From Sporichthyaceae bacterium (GTDB taxonomy: Bacteria > Actinomycetota > Actinomycetes > JACCUZ01), in assembly GCA_013698395.1 (NCBI GenBank), contig JACCUZ010000109.1, positions 1 to 8,475 of the forward strand: DNA of 8,475 nucleotides. The letters run 5' to 3'. Made by a program: the position numbers and the translations under genes. The notes beneath the pieces were generated by a model. That model had not been told where the DNA came from. It worked only from the letters and a program-made list of their open reading frames with translations, and made no database searches. Shown in pieces: positions 1 through 5,337 of this stretch; the first letter of the stretch is position 1; every line of letters begins with the position of its first letter.

Positions 1-195
1 GACATGGGTACCCAGCACACGACCTCGGCGGGTCCGAGGACGGTCAGTGATGTCGCGGACGGAGCGGACCGCAGTGAACCGCGCCCCGGACGAGTAATGG
101 TGGCCACCAACATGGCACCACGCAGGACAGCAAGCGCAGGGTCGCCAACCCAGGACCATCGCCGAGCTGGGGCGAGCGAGACGACTCGCGGACCT

Positions 196-372
196 CTAAC
201 TCGATCTTGGTCGTTCGACGGCGTCCGCTCGCGAGTGTTTCGTATGCCACGAAACGGGTTCTGGTCCGCGCACATCTGCACGTTGGCGAGCGTCCTGCCC
301 GGTCAGCACCGACACGTAGATCTCGTACTTCTCGCTCGGCGTCAACCGCCGCCGCTTCCGCTTGCTCGCCAT
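196..372 (-). pseudogene. Transposase N-terminal (HTH, orfA-like) remnant
   Basis: Read on the minus strand from the ATG at 372, the peptide begins MASKRKRRRLTPSEKYEIYV and continues SVLTGQ. This resembles the start of a helix-turn-helix transposase subunit common in actinomycete insertion sequences, where the next residues normally form the recognition-helix region and lead into a reshuffled or associated catalytic ORF. Here similarity is lost after about 26 residues: the frame runs into an unrelated tail and stops at 196, and no catalytic DDE domain follows. An upstream in-frame GTG at 393 would add seven residues. I read it as a decayed fragment rather than a working gene. The family assignment is from memory of similar N-termini. 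A chance basic peptide is possible but less likely given the run of matching residues. Confidence 0.45.
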
Positions 373-446
373 GTCCGTAGTCGACATCCGCACCAGCCTC
401 CAGCCGGCTCAGGCACGCCGTCGCTGGTCGCGCCGAGATCCTCGTC

Positions 447-453
447 GAGGAGG
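447..453 (+). promoter_or_regulatory. Strong Shine-Dalgarno for the small ORF at 463
   Basis: GAGGAGG lies 9 nt before the ATG at 463. It is close to a perfect complement of the 16S rRNA 3' end and is the main reason for treating the 56-codon frame that follows as a possible gene. Confidence 0.45.
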
Positions 454-462
454 TCGACCCGA

Positions 463-633
463 ATGGCTGAGGCGACGTTGACGGTGAAGCGGTCCCAGGT
501 GGCCGCCGCCAAGCTACGGCTGAGCCTTGACCGCCGAGCCGGCCGGGAATCGTCTGCGGCGATCCGAGCGATAGCCAGTGCGCAGCCCCGGCCGAACGGC
601 CACCGACCGCATCCTCGGCAAGGCATGACCTGA
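463..633 (+). CDS. Small hypothetical protein (56 aa), possible gene
   Basis: The function is not recognised. The peptide starts MAEATLTVKRSQVAAAKLRL and continues into a charged helical stretch (LDRRAGRESSAAIRAIASAQ) before a basic Pro/Arg-rich tail. Short actinomycete proteins containing an S-Q-V-x-A-A-K-L-type helix and an 'A-I-A-x-A' ending look similar to my eye, but I cannot name a family. Support comes from an ideal ribosome binding site (GAGGAGG, 9 nt spacing), an ATG start and G/C at roughly three quarters of third codon positions. The open frame extends upstream to position 4, but that part has no comparable translation signal and reads as non-coding. It lies in the accessory-looking segment, so it could be a fragment of a mobile element cargo gene or a chance ORF. 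Confidence 0.35.
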   Translation: MAEATLTVKRSQVAAAKLRLSLDRRAGRESSAAIRAIASAQPRPNGHRPHPRQGMT

Positions 634-726
634 CAGTTCTCAGCGCCATCTGACGGGGCGAATCCTCCAGGGCTCCATCCATGGCGCGCCGCCCGAATCC
701 GGCGCCATTCGGCGTGGTTCGCAGAG

Positions 727-750
727 TTCCTGTGACCATTCCTGTGACCA
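727..750. repeat. Two perfect tandem copies of a 12-bp unit
   Basis: The unit TTCCTGTGACCA occurs at 727-738 and again at 739-750 with no mismatch. It lies about 70 bp beyond the 3' end of the tRNA-Pro gene, in non-coding sequence. Tandem short repeats next to tRNA attachment sites can be integrase arm-binding sites, but two copies are too few to decide. Local slippage would also produce this. Confidence 0.5.
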
Positions 751-779
751 CCGGGGCTATTTCCCCCCTCATCGCCAAC

Positions 780-812
780 GGCTGGTGCCCCTGACCTGCA
801 GAAACACCAGCC
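780..812 (-). terminator. Hairpin just downstream of tRNA-Pro, candidate terminator
   Basis: An 8-bp perfect inverted repeat (GGCTGGTG at 780-787, CACCAGCC at 805-812) encloses a 17-nt loop. It begins 8 nt beyond the mature 3' end of the minus-strand tRNA. There is no T-run after the stem, so it is not a classical intrinsic terminator, although actinobacterial terminators often lack one. The large loop weakens the case. Confidence 0.3.
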
Positions 813-820
813 CTCGTGCG

Positions 821-897
<77 letters not shown>

Positions 898-910
898 AAC
901 CCCGGCAAGT

Positions 911-1837
911 CTAGCCGAGGTCGGTCGCGGGCCTCTCCACGAGCGTCAACAGCGTGGCCTCCGGTGGGCACGCGAATCGGATTGGGGCGTAGGGCGACGT
1001 GCCCAGTCCTGCCGACACGTGCAGCCACGACCGCCGCCCGTCGCTTCGCCAGGTTGACAGGCCACTGGCCTGCCGCCGCGGCAGGTCGCAGTTGGTGACC
1101 AAGGCGCCGACCCCCGGCATGCACACCTGCCCGCCATGAGTGTGTCCCGCGAGAATCAGCGAGAAGCCGTCGCGAGTCATGGGGTCGAGGACACGGCGGT
1201 ACGGCGCGTGGGTGACCGCAAGGGACAGGTCGACGGCCGGGTCCGGAGGGCCCGCCACTTCGTGGTAACGGTCATGCTGGATGTGGCCGTCACCCGTCCC
1301 GACCAGCTCGACCTCCCGGTGGTCGGCCTTCAAGCGACCGCGCGCGTTGTCCAGGTCTAGCCAGCCGGCAGCGGTCAGGCCGTCCCTGAGGTCTTCGGTG
1401 GGCAGCTCGCCGGCGTGCACGCGCACACCGTCGTCTGGCAGCAGGTAACGCAGTGGGTTCTTCACCGTTGGGGCGTAGTAGTCGTTCGAGCCCGTCACAA
1501 ACGCTCCTGGCCGCTCCAGCAACGGCCCCAACGCCTCCAGCACGGCAGGGACGGCCTCCCGGTGGCCCAGGTTGTCGCCTGTGCTGATCACCAAGTCGGG
1601 CTCCAGGCCCGCCAAAGCGCGCACCCAATTCCGCTTCCTGTGCTGGTCCGGTGTCAGGTGCAGGTCCGACACGTGCAGCAGCCGCAAGGGGCGTGACCCG
1701 GGGGCGAGCAGCGGGACGTCTACCCGGCGCAGCCGGAAGCTGCGCACCTCGAAGCCGGCTGCCCAGGCGAGCGCGAGCCCACCGGCCACCGCCGTGCCGG
1801 TGACGATGGAGAGCGGGGCGGCCGTACGTCGTCGCAC
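911..1837 (-). CDS. Membrane-anchored metallophosphoesterase
   Basis: A calcineurin-like phosphoesterase of about 309 residues, predicted to hydrolyse phosphate esters with a two-metal centre. The natural substrate is unknown. Visible metal-site motifs, numbered from the chosen start, are D58-L-H60 in HVSDLHLTP, the GDN motif at 87-89, GSND at 116-119 (in the position of the canonical GNHD), a VTHAP block, and GHTHGG at 231-236. An N-terminal hydrophobic segment (about residues 9-29, Ala/Gly/Leu/Val) looks like a signal anchor, which would place the domain outside or at the membrane. The start is uncertain. I chose the GTG at 1837 because the frame upstream (to 1894) runs up to the divergent GatB/YqeY gene and is not family-like; a GTG at 1855 is an alternative. 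The protein resembles the M. tuberculosis Rv3683 type, which also sits beside ponA2. It ends 16 nt before tRNA-Pro. Confidence 0.93.
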   Translation of the reverse strand: MRRRTAAPLSIVTGTAVAGGLALAWAAGFEVRSFRLRRVDVPLLAPGSRPLRLLHVSDLHLTPDQHRKRNWVRALAGLEPDLVISTGDNLGHREAVPAVLEALGPLLERPGAFVTGSNDYYAPTVKNPLRYLLPDDGVRVHAGELPTEDLRDGLTAAGWLDLDNARGRLKADHREVELVGTGDGHIQHDRYHEVAGPPDPAVDLSLAVTHAPYRRVLDPMTRDGFSLILAGHTHGGQVCMPGVGALVTNCDLPRRQASGLSTWRSDGRRSWLHVSAGLGTSPYAPIRFACPPEATLLTLVERPATDLG

Positions 1838-1883
1838 CCATCCATGCTCACACACGCGACGCGGCTCGGACTTGCCTCGGGAT

Positions 1884-1887
1884 GGAG
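1884..1887 (+). promoter_or_regulatory. Shine-Dalgarno for the GatB/YqeY gene
   Basis: GGAG lies 9 nt before the ATG at 1897. It favours this start over the in-frame ATG at 1882, whose first codons would contain the motif. The resulting N-terminus (MGELKDLLRADL) is family-like. Confidence 0.6.
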
Positions 1888-1896
1888 ACTGCACAC

Positions 1897-2351
1897 ATGG
1901 GCGAACTGAAGGACCTGCTCCGCGCCGACCTGACCACGGCGATGAAAGCCCGCGACGAGCTGCGAACCGCCACCTTGCGGATGCTGCTGACCGCGGTCAA
2001 GAACGAGGAGGTCGCCGGCAAGGCGGCCCGCGAACTCGATGACGCCGAGGTTGTCGCGGTCTTGGCGCGGGAGGCGAAGAAGCGTCGAGAGGCGGCGGAC
2101 GCCTTCGCCGACGCCAACCGTCCTGACCGGGCGGAGCGGGAACGCGCCGAGGGAGAAGTCATCGCGGAATACCTGCCTACTCAGCTCACCGACGACGAGC
2201 TGCGCGACCTGGTCGCGGCGGCGGTCACCGAGACCGGTGCGTCGGTCCGGCCGCTATGGGACAGGTGATGAAGGCCGTCGTCCCACGCACGGCAGGCCGC
2301 GCCGACGGTGGTCGGGTCGCCGCCGAAGTACGCCGGCAGCTGGCGTCCTGA
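1897..2351 (+). pseudogene. GatB/YqeY domain protein, frameshifted near its C-terminus
   Basis: YqeY proteins are small, mostly helical stand-alone relatives of the GatB tail domain of the tRNA-dependent amidotransferase. Their own role is unclear; tRNA-related amidase function is only suspected. The first frame (1897-2268) encodes a good N-terminal part: MGELKDLLRADLTTAMKARD, then LRTATLRMLLTAVKNEE, and EVIAEYLPTQLTDDEL. After ETGAS it turns into a foreign seven-residue tail, VRPLWDR, and stops. The expected continuation is present one frame over from 2244: GPAAMGQVMKAVVPRTAGRA, ending RVAAEVRRQLAS with a stop at 2349-2351. Restoring one G near 2242-2245 (TCGGT to TCGGGT) gives a 151-residue protein of normal family length. 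No slippery heptamer is visible, so programmed frameshifting is unlikely. Either the gene is recently damaged or the sequence has a homopolymer error. The product as read would be 123 aa. It converges on ponA2 with 13 bp between stop codons. Confidence 0.85.
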
Positions 2352-2368
2352 GCGGTTGAGGCGCTCAG
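2348..2368. terminator. Hairpin spanning both convergent stop codons (yqeY / ponA2)
   Basis: CTGAGCG (2348-2354) pairs with CGCTCAG (2362-2368) around a 7-nt loop. The left arm contains the TGA (2349-2351) that ends the frame-restored yqeY, and the right arm contains the complement of the ponA2 stop (2365-2367). It is symmetric, so it could end transcription from both sides. There is no T-run on either side. No other terminator-like structure is visible between these convergent genes. Confidence 0.5.
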
Positions 2369-4770
2369 CGGCAGCCGGGGCGGCGGCTGTTGCCGCAGGT
2401 GTCCGTCGGGGTCGGTTGCGGCCCGAGCGTCGGGTCATCGCCGCCCGGCTCGGGCTGGGGGGCGGGAGCCGGCTCAGGGACCGGCGCCGAACCGGCGCTC
2501 ACGTAGATGACGACTCGCTGCCCGGGGTAGACGGACGCGCCGGTGCCGGGATAGGTGTAGGCGACGGTGCCTTCCGGGGCGTAGGACGCGTAGACCCGCC
2601 CGTCGTTGATCACCGGGTCAAGCTGCTCGTCGCGCAGGATCCGCTTGGCCTGCTCGACCGACCGGCCACTGACCGACGGGATCGAGATCGAATCGCCCGC
2701 GCGGACCTTGTCGGCAGCGTCGGTGAACGTGCTCACGGGTGTGTCGGCCAGCGCCTGGCTCATCATCTGCTGCCAGATCGGGCCTGGCAGGCAGCCCCCA
2801 CAGACATCGTCGTAGTAACGGCCGCCGATCACGCGGTTCTGCAACGGGTAGCCGGTTCTCGGCGGTGAGGGGTTGCCTGCCCAAACCGCTGTCGCGAGGT
2901 CGGGTGTGTAACCCACGAACCACACCGACACCCGGCGGTTGGTCGTGCCGGTCTTGCCCGCGGCCGGCCGGCCGATCGCGGCACGCACGCCCGTGCCGCG
3001 TTCGATGACCCCCTGCAGCAGCTCGTTCACGCCGTCGGCGATGTCCTGGTCGATCGCCTGCTGACACCCGGCGTCCGGAACCGGCAGCCGCTCACCGGCC
3101 GGGTCGGTGACCTCGAGGATCGCGATCGAGTCGCAGTGCACCCCGCGTGCCGCGAACGACGCGTAGGCCTCTGCCATCGACAGCGGCGACACCTCGTCCA
3201 CGCCGAGGGTGAACGACTTGTACGGACCGAAGAGCGGGTCACCGTCGGCCCGGCGCATGCCCAGCGCCGTGGCGACCTGCCACGGCCGGCAGACACCGAC
3301 ACGTTCCTCGAGCTGGGCGAAGTAGGTGTTGATGGACCCCTCGATGCCGGTCTGCAGGGTGTACGTGCCGTTCTCGCTCGTCAGCTCGTTGAAGGGCTTC
3401 CACTCCTCGGTGAGGGTCTCGCCGTTGCATCCCTGGATCGGGCCGATGTCGGCCTGGTAGGGCGCGTAGATCGGGTAGCTGAAGGGGTAGCCCTTCTCCA
3501 GGGCTGCAGCGGCGACGAACGGCTTGAAGGTCGACCCGGCCTGGAACCCGCTGGACCCGCCGTAGGCCCGGTCGGTCGCCGGGTTGAACTTGATCTCGCC
3601 CTTCCCGTCGCCGTAGCGCCGGCTGACCGCCATGGCACGGATCTGGCCGGTTCCTGGTTGCACCGACACCACTGTCGACGCCACCTTGTCGCGTGGGTTG
3701 ACGTACGCCGCCAACGCGTTCTGCGCCGCGTCCTGCGCGTCCCGGTCCAAGGTGGTGGTGATCGTCAGGCCGCCGCGCAGGAGCAGCTTGACCCGTTCGC
3801 TGCGCTGCTCGCCGAACACCTCGTTGTTGAGGATCGTCTTGAGCACGAAGTCGCAGAAGAACGGCACCTTGGAGTCGTTGCATCCGTTGCCGAGCCGCTT
3901 CTGCTGCCTCAGCTTGAGCGGGGCCGTCACGGCTGAGGCGACCTCCTCCGGCGTTGCCAGGCCGGTGTCCTGCATCCGCGCCAGGACGACGTTCCGGCGC
4001 GCGAGCGACCGCTCCGGGTTGCGGGTGGGGTCGAACGCCGTCGGCTGCTGCACGATGCCCGCTAGGAGGGCGGCCTGTTCCAGCGTCAGGTTGCGCGCCG
4101 ACGTCCGGAAGTAGCGCTTCGCGGCCGCCTCGACGCCGTAGGCCCCTGCCCCGAAGTAGGCGATGTTCAGGTAGCGCTCCAGGATCTGACGCTTGGTGTA
4201 CTGCTCCTCGATTGCCACCGCGTAGCGCAGTTCGCGCAGCTTGCGGCTGTAGGACTGCTCGGTGGCCTCTCGCATCGCGATCGCGCGCTTCGCCGGGTCC
4301 TCGATCTCGTCGGCCTTCTCCAGCAGGACCTGCTTGACGTACTGCTGGGTGAGTGTCGACCCGCCCTGCACGTCCTCACCGGCCTGGTTGTTGATGAACG
4401 CGCGCAGGGTGCCGCGCAGGTCGATGCCACCGTGGTCATAGAAGCGCGAGTCCTCGATCGCGATGACGGCCTTGCGCATCACCGGCGCCACCTCCGACAG
4501 CGGCACGGAGACGCGATTCTCGTAGAAGAAGGTGGCGATCAACGAGCCGTCGGCGGCCAGGATGCGCGAGCGCTCAGGCAGCGGGGGGATCTCCAGCTCG
4601 GCGGGGAGGGACTCGAAACCCTCCGCCGAGTCGCGGGCGGCCAGTCCGAGCCCGCCGATCACCGGGAGCGTGAGGCCTGCGACGAGCACCCCTGCGAGCA
4701 CGCTGATCCCGAGGAACAGGACGAGCCGCGTCACGAAACCGCTGTCCGGAGCGGGTCGCAGGGCGTCCAT
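2365..4770 (-). CDS. ponA2: Class A penicillin-binding protein with C-terminal PASTA domain (PonA2-type)
   Basis: A bifunctional peptidoglycan synthase of 801 residues that polymerises lipid II and cross-links stem peptides outside the membrane. Residues 1-12 are cytoplasmic and about 13-45 form the membrane anchor. The GT51 glycosyltransferase shows E106 in EDSRFYDHGGID, GGSTLTQQ at 136-143, RKLRE, KRQILERYLNIAYFG and the LLAGIVQQPTAFDP block. The transpeptidase has S413-T-F-K416, S479-I-N481 and K606-T-G. One PASTA domain spans about 694-757 (PSVSGRSVEQAKRIL to VVIYVSAG), followed by a Pro/Glu-rich tail with a terminal Cys pair. Ten cysteines are present, all on the outer side, including the GCN...FFC pair between the two catalytic domains. 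Length and domain order match mycobacterial PonA2. The ATG at 4770 directly precedes the anchor and lies 7 nt after a TACCCT -10 motif, so the mRNA may be leaderless. The gene diverges from whiB, as in mycobacteria. Confidence 0.97.
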   Translation of the reverse strand: MDALRPAPDSGFVTRLVLFLGISVLAGVLVAGLTLPVIGGLGLAARDSAEGFESLPAELEIPPLPERSRILAADGSLIATFFYENRVSVPLSEVAPVMRKAVIAIEDSRFYDHGGIDLRGTLRAFINNQAGEDVQGGSTLTQQYVKQVLLEKADEIEDPAKRAIAMREATEQSYSRKLRELRYAVAIEEQYTKRQILERYLNIAYFGAGAYGVEAAAKRYFRTSARNLTLEQAALLAGIVQQPTAFDPTRNPERSLARRNVVLARMQDTGLATPEEVASAVTAPLKLRQQKRLGNGCNDSKVPFFCDFVLKTILNNEVFGEQRSERVKLLLRGGLTITTTLDRDAQDAAQNALAAYVNPRDKVASTVVSVQPGTGQIRAMAVSRRYGDGKGEIKFNPATDRAYGGSSGFQAGSTFKPFVAAAALEKGYPFSYPIYAPYQADIGPIQGCNGETLTEEWKPFNELTSENGTYTLQTGIEGSINTYFAQLEERVGVCRPWQVATALGMRRADGDPLFGPYKSFTLGVDEVSPLSMAEAYASFAARGVHCDSIAILEVTDPAGERLPVPDAGCQQAIDQDIADGVNELLQGVIERGTGVRAAIGRPAAGKTGTTNRRVSVWFVGYTPDLATAVWAGNPSPPRTGYPLQNRVIGGRYYDDVCGGCLPGPIWQQMMSQALADTPVSTFTDAADKVRAGDSISIPSVSGRSVEQAKRILRDEQLDPVINDGRVYASYAPEGTVAYTYPGTGASVYPGQRVVIYVSAGSAPVPEPAPAPQPEPGGDDPTLGPQPTPTDTCGNSRRPGCR

Positions 4771-4777
4771 GAGTTCC

Positions 4778-4783
4778 AGGGTA
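4778..4783 (-). promoter_or_regulatory. Candidate -10 for leaderless ponA2 transcript
   Basis: TACCCT on the minus strand matches TANNNT and ends 7 nt before the A of the ponA2 ATG at 4770. That is the spacing expected if transcription starts at the initiation codon. No good -35 or Shine-Dalgarno sequence is visible. Confidence 0.5.
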
Positions 4784-4820
4784 CGTGCTGCGCCCAGCGC
4801 GGCGAGCGACCGACATAGTC

Positions 4821-4833
4821 CCTAGTGACTAGG
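4821..4833. repeat. 13-bp palindrome, candidate operator
   Basis: CCTAGT and ACTAGG form a perfect dyad around a single G. It lies about 50-63 bp upstream of the likely ponA2 transcription start and is AT-richer than its surroundings. Confidence 0.5.
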
Positions 4834-4840
4834 AGGATTT

Positions 4841-4854
4841 GGACCGAACGGTCC
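4841..4854. repeat. 14-bp palindrome, candidate operator
   Basis: GGACCG and CGGTCC form a perfect dyad around AA, 24 bp before the candidate whiB -10. The shape suits a dimeric DNA-binding protein. No regulator is recognised. Confidence 0.5.
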
Positions 4855-4877
4855 TGTTGATCGGGTGCGCAGTTCCG

Positions 4878-4883
4878 TACCGT
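4878..4883 (+). promoter_or_regulatory. Candidate whiB -10 element
   Basis: TACCGT fits TANNNT. A TGTTGA hexamer lies 17 bp upstream (4855-4860), only a partial match to a -35. Transcription from here would start around 4890, within or beside the GTGACGTCAC palindrome, giving a leader of about 60 nt. Confidence 0.35.
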
Positions 4884-4913
4884 CGTGACGTCACCAGCAC
4901 CACACGCACCACC

Positions 4914-4932
4914 GCACCGCCCTCGGCGGTGC
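4914..4932 (+). promoter_or_regulatory. Stem-loop in the whiB 5' untranslated region
   Basis: GCACCGCC (4914-4921) pairs perfectly with GGCGGTGC (4925-4932) around a CTC loop, giving an 8-bp GC-rich stem. It ends 5 nt before the GGAGG ribosome binding site. It could influence translation initiation or mRNA stability, or attenuate transcription. No U-run follows, so termination is the least likely of these. Confidence 0.45.
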
Positions 4933-4937
4933 ACCAC

Positions 4938-4942
4938 GGAGG
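4938..4942 (+). promoter_or_regulatory. Strong Shine-Dalgarno deciding the whiB start
   Basis: GGAGG lies 8 nt before the ATG at 4951. It fixes this start over the in-frame GTG at 4885, whose first 22 codons are a Pro/Arg-rich non-family extension. Confidence 0.8.
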
Positions 4943-4950
4943 ACCGGCAG

Positions 4951-5262
4951 ATGACGTGGGCAGACGACTGGGCCTCGCGGGGGGCCTGCCGCACCAGTGA
5001 CCCGGACGAGCTGTTCGTGCAGGGCGCCGCGCAGAACAGGGCCAAGGCCGTCTGCATGGGCTGCCCGGTGCGCACCGAGTGCCTCGCCGACGCCTTGGAC
5101 AACCGTGTCGAGTTCGGCGTGTGGGGAGGCATGACCGAGCGCGAACGGCGAGCCCTGCTGCGCCGTCGTCCCAACGTGACCTCCTGGCGCGCGCTGCTCG
5201 AGACCGCTCGTGATGACTACCTGGGCAGCCGGCGTCCGGCCGACTTGCCGGTGGCGATGTAG
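4951..5262 (+). CDS. whiB4: WhiB-family redox-responsive Fe-S regulator (WhiB4-like)
   Basis: A 103-residue cytoplasmic protein expected to bind a [4Fe-4S] cluster and act as a redox- or NO-sensitive transcription factor, usually through sigma-factor or DNA contacts. The four ligand cysteines are C13, C35, C38 and C44, the last three as C-x2-C-x5-C in VCMGCPVRTEC. The family signature GVWGG is at 56-60, followed by TERERRALLRRRP, the basic C-terminal region thought to contact DNA. WhiB4 is chosen over other paralogues because of position: divergent from ponA2 and convergent with an ArsA-like ATPase pair, the same arrangement as M. tuberculosis whiB4. The paralogue number is therefore an inference from context; family membership is certain. 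The ATG has an ideal GGAGG, and a GC-rich stem-loop lies just before it. A strong hairpin follows 35 bp past the stop. Confidence 0.95.
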   Translation: MTWADDWASRGACRTSDPDELFVQGAAQNRAKAVCMGCPVRTECLADALDNRVEFGVWGGMTERERRALLRRRPNVTSWRALLETARDDYLGSRRPADLPVAM

Positions 5263-5297
5263 CCACCGGTCACAGCGGGGCCGCGGAGGGAGCTGTT

Positions 5298-5328
5298 CGG
5301 GGCGGTCCGGGAGGGGAGGACCGCCCCG
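5298..5328. terminator. Bidirectional hairpin terminator between whiB and the ATPase genes
   Basis: CGGGGCGGTCC (5298-5308) pairs perfectly with GGACCGCCCCG (5318-5328) around a 9-nt loop, an 11-bp GC-rich stem. It sits in the 75-bp gap between convergent genes, 35 bp after the whiB stop and 9 bp after the ATPase stop. TTCTGCTGCTT follows on the plus strand, a weak U-rich tract. No such tract follows on the minus strand. Confidence 0.8.
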
Positions 5329-5337
5329 TTCTGCTGC

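Larger units (their letters stand above)
1..820. other. Poorly coding, probably accessory segment beside a tRNA 3' end
   Basis: No full-length gene is recognisable here. Long frames exist on both strands (for example 44-778 minus and 4-633 plus), but their translations are low-complexity Arg/Pro/Ser-rich, as expected of non-coding high-GC DNA. What can be picked out is a transposase N-terminal remnant (about 196-372, minus), a small ORF with a good ribosome binding site (463-633, plus), a 6-bp inverted repeat (CCGAAT 693-698 / ATTCGG 707-712), a 12-bp tandem repeat (727-750) and a hairpin (780-812) just past the tRNA. The segment lies on the 3' side of tRNA-Pro, where integrases commonly insert mobile elements, so an old island edge is plausible. 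No integrase gene and no second copy of the tRNA 3' end is present, so this is inference. Positions 1-195 hold nothing I recognise. Confidence 0.5.
4771..4950. promoter_or_regulatory. Divergent ponA2-whiB control region with three palindromes
   Basis: This 180-bp gap separates the start codons of ponA2 (minus) and whiB (plus). It contains CCTAGT-G-ACTAGG (4821-4833), GGACCG-AA-CGGTCC (4841-4854) and the perfect 10-mer GTGACGTCAC (4885-4894), then an 8-bp hairpin before the whiB ribosome binding site. The first two lie upstream of both likely transcription starts; the third follows directly on the candidate whiB -10. Such dyads are typical operator shapes, but I cannot assign a regulator. WhiB autoregulation, or a dimeric repressor shared by both genes, would fit. 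Confidence 0.55.

Noticed and set aside
44..778. Long minus-strand frame (244 codons) through the left segment
   Set aside because: The translation is Arg/Ala/Ser-rich with no recognisable motif, it overlaps the competing small ORF and transposase remnant, and it has no ribosome binding site. It looks like an open frame caused by high GC content.
2236..2268. Programmed -1 ribosomal frameshift in yqeY
   Set aside because: There is no X-XXY-YYZ slippery heptamer near 2244 and no obvious stimulatory structure. A deletion in a G-run is simpler.
3136..3936. 266-codon plus-strand frame
   Set aside because: It lies fully inside ponA2 on the opposite strand. Its composition mirrors the ponA2 codons, and ponA2 has all catalytic motifs.
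4885..4950. N-terminal extension of WhiB from a GTG at 4885
   Set aside because: The 22 added residues are Pro/Arg/His-rich and unlike WhiB proteins, and the ideal GGAGG sits before the ATG at 4951.
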